DNA of 64,000 bases from DASYRM01 sp036004405 (GTDB taxonomy: Bacteria > Acidobacteriota > Vicinamibacteria > Vicinamibacterales > UBA2999), in the NCBI GenBank assembly GCA_036004405.1, contig DASYRM010000073.1, forward strand, positions 1 to 64,000, given 5' to 3'. A program made the translations under genes and the position numbers. Numbering within the stretch: the stretch's first letter is position 1; every line of letters begins with the position of its first letter. Below the pieces are notes generated by a model. It saw only the letters and a list, made by a program, of their open reading frames with translations, was not told the origin of the DNA and ran no database searches. This document shows, in pieces, positions 34,045-40,688 of the stretch.

Positions 34045-35505
34045 CTAGTTCGAGGGGAGACGCTTGCCGTCGGCGTCCCATTCCTCCAGCGTGCCGAACG
34101 TCGCCAGCGACGCGCGGATCTTGGCCGCGTCGCCGACGGCGACGATCACGATGTCGTCGAGCGGGATGTACTTCTGCGCCACGCGCTGCACGTCGGCCGC
34201 CGTCACCGCCGCGATCTTCTCCGGGTAGGTATCCCAGTAGTCCGCAAGCAGCCCGTATTCCTTGATCTGAGTCGCGTTCCCGAGCGCCGCGCCCGGGTTC
34301 TCCGTGCTCAGGGCAAAGCCTGCCACGACCGCGCGCTTCGCGTTCTGGAGCTCGTCGGGGGGCACCGGACGTGTGCGGATGTCGGCGAACTCCTTCAGGA
34401 TCTCGCGCAGCGCGTCGGCGGTGACCTCGGTGCGAACCGAGGTCTGCGACGAGAAGTGGTTGAAGTAGCGGGAAGCGGAGAACCCGCTGCTGATCCCGTA
34501 GGTGTAGCCCTTGTCTTCCCGGATGTTGCGGAAGAGCCGTGACGCGGGGCCGCCGCCGAGCACGCGGTTCAGCACCTGCACCGGGATGTAGTCCGGGCTC
34601 AGGCGATCGATCGCGTGATTGCCGATGTAGAGCACCGTCTGCACCGAGCCCGGCCGGTTGACGAGAATCAGGCGCCGTCCTTTGGTGACCGGCGGCAGCG
34701 GCAGTTCAGGCGCGGTCGAGCCTTTGCCGCTCCACGACGCCATCAGCCTTTCCAGCTTGGGGGCAATGTCCTTGGCGCTGACGTCGCCGAGCACCGTCAC
34801 CCGGCCGCGCTCGGGACGATAGACCTTGGCGTACTGCTCCAGCACCATCGCGCGGTTGATGCGTGCCACCCCGTCGGGCGTCGGCAGCAGGAACGAGCGC
34901 CGATCCTCGGGATACATCGCCTGGGCGAACCGCTCCTGCGCCAGGAACTCGGGTAGCGCCCGGACCTGCTGGATGAAGCTCAGTTGCTGATTCTTCCACT
35001 TGCCGAGCTCCTCCTCGGGAAACGTCGAGTTGAACAGCATGTCCGAGGTCAGCTCCAGCACCGCGTCGAGGTTCTCGGTGAGGGTGGAGAAGCGGGCGTA
35101 GGCGTAGCGATCGCCGACGTTGAAGGTGATCGACGCGCCCAGCCCGGCCAGGGTCTCGGCAATGGTCTTCGCGTCGCGCGTCTTGGTCCCGAGCCGCATC
35201 AGCGACGTCATCGCCGCGCTGATCGGGACGCCCTCGGGATCGTAGAGCGTGGACGCCGGCACCGCGATCTCCACCTGCACCGTCGGCGACCGGTGCTCTT
35301 CGAGCACCATCAGGTCCATGCCGTTCTTCAGCTTCGCCTCGAACGGGCGGCGGAACGTCACGCGGAGCACGTCGTTGGAGACCGGCGCCTTGTTCTTGAG
35401 CACCACGCCCTTGAAGTCGGTCGGCGGCTGCGCGGCAGGGGAGTCCTGCGCGGCCGCGGGCGTCGATGCGAGCAGCAGGACGGCCAGGACTCGGAAAGGC
35501 TTCAT
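34045..35505 (-). CDS. M16-family peptidase homologue lacking the active site
   Basis: A 486-residue exported protein starting at ATG 35505 (MKPFRVLAVLLLASTPAAAQ); a GTG at 35520 that overlaps the upstream stop is an alternative. It has the two M16 lobes: LKNGMDLMVLEEHRSPTVQVE, YAYARFSTLTENLDAVLEL, then VLNRVLGGGPASRLFRNIREDKGYTYG in the second. At the site where the HxxEH zinc motif should be it reads ISAAMTSLMRLG, so it cannot be catalytic. Together with the gene directly upstream, which keeps the motif, it makes the heterodimer typical of bacterial M16 pairs, the inactive chain helping substrate binding. Confidence 0.9.
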   Translation of the reverse strand: MKPFRVLAVLLLASTPAAAQDSPAAQPPTDFKGVVLKNKAPVSNDVLRVTFRRPFEAKLKNGMDLMVLEEHRSPTVQVEIAVPASTLYDPEGVPISAAMTSLMRLGTKTRDAKTIAETLAGLGASITFNVGDRYAYARFSTLTENLDAVLELTSDMLFNSTFPEEELGKWKNQQLSFIQQVRALPEFLAQERFAQAMYPEDRRSFLLPTPDGVARINRAMVLEQYAKVYRPERGRVTVLGDVSAKDIAPKLERLMASWSGKGSTAPELPLPPVTKGRRLILVNRPGSVQTVLYIGNHAIDRLSPDYIPVQVLNRVLGGGPASRLFRNIREDKGYTYGISSGFSASRYFNHFSSQTSVRTEVTADALREILKEFADIRTRPVPPDELQNAKRAVVAGFALSTENPGAALGNATQIKEYGLLADYWDTYPEKIAAVTAADVQRVAQKYIPLDDIVIVAVGDAAKIRASLATFGTLEEWDADGKRLPSN

Positions 35506-35516
35506 ATGCGGTTCCT

Positions 35517-36884
35517 TCACTTCGCGCTACCGGGCGGCGGCGCGGCCGGCGCACCCGCCGGCAGCGTGTGGATGACGACCCTGTTCGTGGACTGCAGGTA
35601 ACGCGCCGCGACGCGCTGCACGTCGGCGGCGGTCGCCGCCGCGATCCTCTCGTTGACCGTGTTGATCCGGTTCGGATCGTTGTAGAGCGCCGCGTTGTCG
35701 GCCAGCGATTGGGCGCGCGTCAGAGTGCTCTCGCGGATGGCGACCGCTCCGCGGCGGGCCGAGCTGCGGACGCGCTGCAGCTCCTCGGGGGTCACCGGAC
35801 TGGCCTGCAGCCGCGACACCTCCTCGGTGATCGCGGCTTCGGCGTCGGCGATGTTCTTGCCCGGCCGGACGGCGCAGGTGATGGTGAACAGCGCCGGTCC
35901 CATCCGCTGCGCGCTGCCCGCGCCGACATTGGCGCACAGCTCCTGCGTTTTGACCAGCCGCTGATAGAGGCGCGAGCTCTCGCCACTGCCGAGGATCTGG
36001 CCGAGCGCAGACAGGGCCGGCCAGTCGGCGTGCGTGGCGGGGGGAATCTTGTAGCCCATGTTGATCTGCGGCAGCCGCGCCAGGCGGTCCTGCATCGTCT
36101 CGCGGCGCTCGGCCTTCAGCTCGGGCTCCGAGAGATCGACAGCCACCGGGCTCGGCTGGCGGGGGATGTTGCCGAAGTACTTCTCGACCCTGGCCAGCGT
36201 GTCCTTGGTGTCCACGTCGCCGACGATGGCCACCACCGCGTTGTTCGGCGCGTAGTAGGTGCGGAAGAAGCTGGCGACGTCGTCGACGGTGGCGGCGTTC
36301 AGGTCCTCCATCGAGCCGATGACCGAGTGGTGGTAGGCGGGGTTGTCGTAGGCGAGCTGGTTGAAGCGTTCCGCGCTCTTGCCGTAAGGCTGGTTGTCGA
36401 GGCGCAGGCGCCGCTCTTCCTGCACCGCCTGCCGCTGGTTGTCCAGGTTCTCTTTCGTGATCGCGAGCGACCGCATGCGATCGGATTCCAGGAACAGGCC
36501 GAGATCCAGCTGGTTCCGCGGCATCACCTCGAAGTAGAGCGTGCGGTCGGTGTTGGTGGTCCCGTTCATCGACCCGCCGTTGTTGAACACGAGGAAGAAA
36601 TGCTCGCCGGGTCCGATGTTGTCGGAGCCCTTGTACATCATGTGCTCGAAAAGGTGCGCGAAGCCGGTGCGGCCGGGGCGCTCGTCCTTCGATCCGACGC
36701 TGTAGCTGACCGCAATCGCGTAGACCGGCGCGAAGTGATCTTCCGAGATGATCACGCGCAGGCCATTGGCGAGACGCGTGTCGGAGAACGGGATCGGACG
36801 CAGAGGCGACGGCGCCTGGGCGGCCGACGCGACGGTCAGCAGCACGACGCCCACGACGGTGTCACACACTCGGCCAGCGCGCAT
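35517..36884 (-). CDS. M16-family zinc metallopeptidase, catalytic chain
   Basis: A 455-residue exported protein starting at ATG 36884 after GGAGGAC. The signal peptide is VCDTVVGVVLLTVASAAQA. The inverted zinc motif is His77-L-F-Glu80-His81 (FAHLFEHMMYKG), and the downstream glutamate sits in NLDNQRQAVQEERRL, as in pitrilysin/insulinase relatives. The second lobe has ALGQILGSGESSRLYQRLVK. It would degrade peptides in the periplasm as a pair with the following gene, whose start is 11 bases after this stop codon. Confidence 0.92.
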   Translation of the reverse strand: MRAGRVCDTVVGVVLLTVASAAQAPSPLRPIPFSDTRLANGLRVIISEDHFAPVYAIAVSYSVGSKDERPGRTGFAHLFEHMMYKGSDNIGPGEHFFLVFNNGGSMNGTTNTDRTLYFEVMPRNQLDLGLFLESDRMRSLAITKENLDNQRQAVQEERRLRLDNQPYGKSAERFNQLAYDNPAYHHSVIGSMEDLNAATVDDVASFFRTYYAPNNAVVAIVGDVDTKDTLARVEKYFGNIPRQPSPVAVDLSEPELKAERRETMQDRLARLPQINMGYKIPPATHADWPALSALGQILGSGESSRLYQRLVKTQELCANVGAGSAQRMGPALFTITCAVRPGKNIADAEAAITEEVSRLQASPVTPEELQRVRSSARRGAVAIRESTLTRAQSLADNAALYNDPNRINTVNERIAAATAADVQRVAARYLQSTNRVVIHTLPAGAPAAPPPGSAK

Positions 36885-36904
36885 CGAAGTCCTCCGCTCC
36901 AGCG

Positions 36905-37666
36905 TTACCTGGTTCCGCCGGTCTTCTTCTCGTTCTCGAGGCAGATGAATTCCATCAGCTGCGTGTCGGGCAGCAGCGTCACGGCAATCGTGTTGCCCCA
37001 CGGCTTCGTGTAGGCCTTCGGGTCGTCGATCGTCACGCCGATGTCCATGTGCCCGAAGTCCTTCCGGTGGAACCGCGTCGTCACGCGCAGCGCCTCGGTG
37101 GACGGCTTGCCCAGCTGATCGAGCCACACGCGGCCGTTGAAGCCGCCGCTCTCGACCACCAGCGTGTCGCCCTGCCAGCTCGCCGTCGAGTAGCCGTGCC
37201 ACGTCGGCGCGACGTCCGCCGTGAGCTCGAACCGGCGTCCGTCCATGAACGCCTGCCACCACAGATTGAACGCCTCGTGCACGAAGAACACGATCTTCGG
37301 CGTCTGCACGATGCGCCACGGCGCCGGAGCAAACAGCACCTTGGGGACGCCCTGCGGCAGACAGTTCGCGTCCGGCTCCTGGCGCCAGAACTTCCCGGCG
37401 GCACGCTCGTCGTAGAGCGCCTTGGCCCACGGCTGGAACGGCACGGGCTCTTTGACGTCGCGCGCGAGGTCGCGGATGTAGCCGGTCGGCGGCTGCCAGA
37501 TGCCGGACAGATCCGGCGTGCCGTCGGGCAGGCGCGGTGCCGGGGCCGCGAGATTCGCCTTGCCGTCGGGCGTGCGAGGGATCTGGGGTGCCGGAACGTT
37601 CACCCACTGCGCAGACGCCGTTGTACCGAGGAGTGCGACGAACGCCAATCGGAGCAGGGTCTTCAT
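36905..37666 (-). CDS. Secreted protein, GKPDLSG/WEGDTLVVE family, paralogue 4
   Basis: A 253-residue secreted protein starting at ATG 37666 (MKTLLRLAFVALLGTTASAQW). Its blocks are close to those of paralogue 1: TPDGKANLAAPAPRLPDGTP, DLSGIWQPP, CLPQGVPKVLF, WRIVQTPKIVFFVHE, WHGYSTASWQGDTLVVES, VWLDQLGKPSTEALRVTTRF, DPKAYTKPWGN and EFICLENEKK. The WEGDT block reads WQGDT here. Its stop is only 20 bases before the start of the M16 gene, so the three may be co-transcribed, which would tie this family to periplasmic proteolysis in this one case. Confidence 0.82.
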   Translation of the reverse strand: MKTLLRLAFVALLGTTASAQWVNVPAPQIPRTPDGKANLAAPAPRLPDGTPDLSGIWQPPTGYIRDLARDVKEPVPFQPWAKALYDERAAGKFWRQEPDANCLPQGVPKVLFAPAPWRIVQTPKIVFFVHEAFNLWWQAFMDGRRFELTADVAPTWHGYSTASWQGDTLVVESGGFNGRVWLDQLGKPSTEALRVTTRFHRKDFGHMDIGVTIDDPKAYTKPWGNTIAVTLLPDTQLMEFICLENEKKTGGTR

Positions 37667-37799
37667 GCCGCCCCCGGGAAAGGGTGTCGTGGAGCGCCGA
37701 TTGTAGTCCCAACACCGAGCAAATCCGGCGGTCTTGCGGGGTTTGGGGACGAACGGCGCGTGACACCTTGAAGGCCGCCATTCGCGGGTCGAAAGGATC

Positions 37800-38966
37800 A
37801 TGAAAGCTGACGTCGTCATCGTCGGAGCCCGATGTGCCGGAGCCGCCACCGCGCTGCTGCTGGCTCGGGCGGGCGCTCGCGTGGTGGTCGTGGATCGCGG
37901 CCGGTACGGCACCGACACGCTCTCGACCCATGCGTTGATGCGAGGTGCTGTCCTGCAACTGCACCGGTGGGGTGTCCTTCCGGCCATCGTGGAGCAGGGC
38001 ACGCCAGCGGTCACGGCGACGACGTTCGATTACGCCCACGAAGCGGTGACCGTACCGGTCGAGCCGAAGTACGGAGTCGAGGCGCTCTATGCGCCGAGGC
38101 GCGTCCTGCTCGACGGCCTCCTGTCGGCCGCGGCGGTCGAGAGCGGCGCCGAAGTGGTGTACGGCGTGCGCGTGGACGGCGTGTTGACCGGCGTCGACGG
38201 ACGCGTGCGCGGCGTGACCGCGACCGCCAACGGGAGCCGGCACGACATCGAGGCCGATCTGGTGATCGGGGCCGACGGGCTCTACTCGACCATTGCCAGA
38301 CGCGTGGGCGCCATGCCGATCGTGACCGGCACGCACGCGGCCGGCGTGCTCTACAGCTACTGGCGCGGTCTGAACGAGAGTGCCTACCGCTGGGTGTTCC
38401 GGCCCGGTGGCAGCGTGGGCGCGATTCCCACCAACGAGGCCACCTGCGTGTTCGTCTCGCTGCCGGCGGCCGGCTTCCGTGAGCAGGTCGGCGGCGACCC
38501 GGCGACCGCCTACCGCCGCCTGCTGCGCGCGGTCTGTCCCGAGTTCGCCGATCGTCTCGAGAGCGCGACGCAGGTGGAACCGGTCCACGGATTCGGCGGC
38601 CACCCGGGATATATCAAGCGCAGCACCGGACCCGGATGGGCGCTCGTGGGCGACGCGGGCTACTTCAAGGACCCGGCGACCGCCCACGGCATCACCGACG
38701 CACTCCGCGACGCCGAGCTGCTGGCGCGCGCGGTCATCAAGGGCACCACCGCCGCGATGGAGCAGTTCGAGGCGACGCGCCTCGACCTGTCACGGCGCCT
38801 GTTCGAAATCACCGACGAAATCGCCTCGTTCGAGTACACCGACGCCGCGCTGCAGTCGTTGCACCGCGAGTTCAGCCGCGAGATGACGCGCGAAGTGCGC
38901 TTCCTCGCGTCGCTGGAGCCCATGCCATGCCCCTCGCCCGTGTCCAGCACGCGTCACGTCGCGTGA
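37800..38966 (+). CDS. FAD-dependent oxidoreductase (geranylgeranyl reductase/monooxygenase-like)
   Basis: A 388-residue flavoprotein. FAD-binding motifs: VVIVGARCAGAATALLLARAG at 5-25 (GxGxxG variant with Ala-Arg-Cys-Ala-Gly) and DLVIGADGLYSTIARRVG at about 155-172, then WALVGDAGYFKDPATAHGITDALRDAELLA, the GDA motif that closes the FAD site in the PHBH/geranylgeranyl reductase superfamily. Substrate unknown; the group ranges from aromatic hydroxylases to prenyl reductases and halogenases. AAAGGATC before ATG 37800 is a fair ribosome-binding site. It diverges from paralogue 4 across 133 bases. Confidence 0.85.
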   Translation: MKADVVIVGARCAGAATALLLARAGARVVVVDRGRYGTDTLSTHALMRGAVLQLHRWGVLPAIVEQGTPAVTATTFDYAHEAVTVPVEPKYGVEALYAPRRVLLDGLLSAAAVESGAEVVYGVRVDGVLTGVDGRVRGVTATANGSRHDIEADLVIGADGLYSTIARRVGAMPIVTGTHAAGVLYSYWRGLNESAYRWVFRPGGSVGAIPTNEATCVFVSLPAAGFREQVGGDPATAYRRLLRAVCPEFADRLESATQVEPVHGFGGHPGYIKRSTGPGWALVGDAGYFKDPATAHGITDALRDAELLARAVIKGTTAAMEQFEATRLDLSRRLFEITDEIASFEYTDAALQSLHREFSREMTREVRFLASLEPMPCPSPVSSTRHVA

Positions 38967-39136
38967 GTGTGTCGATCGTCCTCGCGCTGGTCGGCACGAT
39001 GTTCGGCGCGTCGGTCTACCAGCGCATCCGGATAGCGGGGACGCTTGCGGCCTATCTGTGCTTCGTCAAGGGCGCCGGGGTTCAGCCGCTCGGGGACGAA
39101 TACGAGTGGCTCAGTCGAACCGGGCCAGCAGGATGA
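38927..39136 (+). CDS. Possible small membrane protein
   Basis: A 69-residue frame that starts at ATG 38927, eight bases after GGAG, inside the end of the FAD oxidoreductase gene and in another frame. One hydrophobic segment is present (SVSIVLALVGTMFGASVYQ). It overlaps the convergent gene at 39111 by 26 bases. Arrangement and Shine-Dalgarno favour a real coupled gene; the lack of any recognised family leaves it doubtful. Confidence 0.35.
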   Translation: MPLARVQHASRRVSVSIVLALVGTMFGASVYQRIRIAGTLAAYLCFVKGAGVQPLGDEYEWLSRTGPAG

Positions 39137-39863
39137 GCCGTGTCTCGTCACCCTTCTCGAGCCGCAGGCGCGTCCTTGGGGTGACGACCTGTCCATCTCG
39201 CTCGCCCCACACATCGAAGTCGCCCGGTGGCAACACGAGCTGGTACGGTCCGCGCTCCTCGGTCTTGACTGCAAACAGCTGCCCCGGTCCCGCCGCGATG
39301 ACGTCGAGCGGCTCCGACAGCCCGTAGCCGTGTGTGTGTCCGGCTGCGTCAAGCCGCTCACGGAGCACAAGCCCGTGCAAGACGGCCTGGGGGCGGCCCA
39401 GCTCGATCCCTTCGAGGTACTTCACGTCCTCGCCGGCGTCGGCCAGCAACCGGGTTCGTGTGCACTCGGTGGTCGTGACACGACCCTCGCGAGTGCGCGC
39501 GTACACGAGCCACGCTTCACCGTGCTTGAACGGCTGATCGCAACTGGTGCCGTCGCCCACGACCGCAATCTGCCCCGCGGAGTCGCCGCGAAACAGCCGA
39601 GAGATGTTGAACGTAACGATCGTTGGCCCGTTGCCCATCCCACCGCTGATCGAGCCGTCCGAATTTACTCGGCTCCAGGGTTTTCGGCCCTCAACCTGGG
39701 CGACCGTGCCCACGAACACGACGTCGAGGCCCTGCAGCGCCGCCGCCGGCGGCGAGCTCCCAACGCCGCAGCTGCACGCCTCGACCGGCGACGGGTGCAT
39801 GAGGCCGGCCAGGCCCGCGATGACGAGGCACCAGCTCAGTCGCATTGTCAATGACGCTGTCAT
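39111..39863 (-). CDS. Secreted TIMP/netrin-like protein
   Basis: A 250-residue protein with a signal peptide (LSWCLVIAGLAGLMHPSPVEA) directly followed by CSCG. An N-terminal Cys-x-Cys right after cleavage plus VVFVGTVAQVEG and TIVTFNISRLFRGDSAGQI is the pattern of bacterial tissue inhibitor of metalloproteinase-like (NTR) domains at 30-135. The rest (residues 140-250) is a beta domain ending GDFDVWGERDGQVVTP. Start at 39863; the ATG at 39845 would also keep the signal peptide. It diverges from a metzincin-like gene, and a TIMP-like/metallopeptidase neighbourhood is suggestive, although bacterial TIMP-like proteins have not generally been shown to inhibit proteases. Confidence 0.65.
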   Translation of the reverse strand: MTASLTMRLSWCLVIAGLAGLMHPSPVEACSCGVGSSPPAAALQGLDVVFVGTVAQVEGRKPWSRVNSDGSISGGMGNGPTIVTFNISRLFRGDSAGQIAVVGDGTSCDQPFKHGEAWLVYARTREGRVTTTECTRTRLLADAGEDVKYLEGIELGRPQAVLHGLVLRERLDAAGHTHGYGLSEPLDVIAAGPGQLFAVKTEERGPYQLVLPPGDFDVWGERDGQVVTPRTRLRLEKGDETRLILLARFD

Positions 39864-39984
39864 GTCGGTGATTAGACGCCTGACGGCGTCGATCGGTCCT
39901 GCGTCCGCCTGCACGCCGTGATGTAGCTTCGCCCGTCTGCGGTGCGGTCCTGCGTTCCCACCCGTTGGAAGGAGTGAGGAATGT

Positions 39985-40575
39985 ATGGCCCGCAATGGTT
40001 TCGTCATTTCGGCGCTTCTGGCCTGTGTGTGGGGCGGTACCAGCGTCACCGCGCGGACGGCCGATCGACGGCCCGCGCTCGAGGTCGTCATGGACAACCG
40101 GTCGCCCTCAGCGGCGTCGGAGCTCGCGTTGGCATGCACGCGCATCCGCTTCATCTTCGACGAGGCCGGCATCCGCGTGACGTTCGTGATGCAGAGCGAT
40201 GGGCTCTCCGTCGCGGCGTCGGGACACGACCGAATTCGTCTGGTCCTGCTCGATCAACGAGACGCGGATCTTTTGATTGCCGGAGAGGTCAATCGGCTCG
40301 GATTCGCGATTCCACCGGCCTATCGCGTCTACGTGCACTACGACCGCGTTGAAGCCCTCGCGAGGTTTTACCACGTGCAACCGGGCTGGTTCCTTGGCGT
40401 CGTCATGGCACACGAGCTGGCGCATGTGCTGCTTCCGGGCGCCGGGCATGCCGATGCGGGCTTGATGGCGCGCTCACTCAGCCCGGATCCCAAGAAGCCG
40501 CTGGCCTTCACGCGCCAGGAGGCGCAGGTGATGCGGGAGCGACTGAGTGGCGAGATGACTCTCGCTCGGCGATGA
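39985..40575 (+). CDS. Exported metzincin-like zinc protease-fold protein
   Basis: A 196-residue protein with a weak signal peptide (MARNGFVISALLACVWGGTS). The zinc site is clear: His143-E-L-A-His147, then VLLPGAG and His155, with Met161 in the position of a Met-turn (HADAGLM). The third histidine is 8 residues after the second instead of 6 as in classical metzincins, so it is a variant. GGAGTGAGGA precedes the ATG at 39985; an ATG four bases upstream is in another frame. A T6-bearing hairpin and a dispersed palindrome follow the gene. Confidence 0.72.
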   Translation: MARNGFVISALLACVWGGTSVTARTADRRPALEVVMDNRSPSAASELALACTRIRFIFDEAGIRVTFVMQSDGLSVAASGHDRIRLVLLDQRDADLLIAGEVNRLGFAIPPAYRVYVHYDRVEALARFYHVQPGWFLGVVMAHELAHVLLPGAGHADAGLMARSLSPDPKKPLAFTRQEAQVMRERLSGEMTLARR

Positions 40576-40577
40576 AC

Positions 40578-40611
40578 AAAAAAGGCGGTGCGCAAGCGCT
40601 GCGCCCCGCCT
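40578..40611 (-). terminator. Rho-independent terminator of the minus-strand gene at 40689
   Basis: AGGCGG-t-GCGC (40583-40593) pairs with GCGC-c-CCGCCT (40601-40611). On the minus strand the hairpin is followed by TTTTTT (40583-40578). This is the best canonical intrinsic terminator seen in the window. It could also stop the convergent plus-strand gene. Confidence 0.78.
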
Positions 40612-40616
40612 ACATA

Positions 40617-40687
40617 GGGGCCGCCTTCCGCCTTCGCCAAGGCTACGGCGGACCACCGTAGCTTTAGCGGAGGTGGTCAGGCGGCCC
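40617..40687. repeat. Dispersed palindrome with a 48-base composite element nested in its centre
   Basis: Outer arms GGGCCGCCT (40618-40626) and AGGCGGCCC (40679-40687). Between them are TC (40627-40628), 48 bases (40629-40676) and a second TC (40677-40678). The first 23-25 bases equal the element nested at 21415; the rest adds a second small inverted repeat, ACCACC ... GGTGGT, around CGTAGCTTTAGCGGA. Confidence 0.88.
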
Positions 40688-40688
40688 G

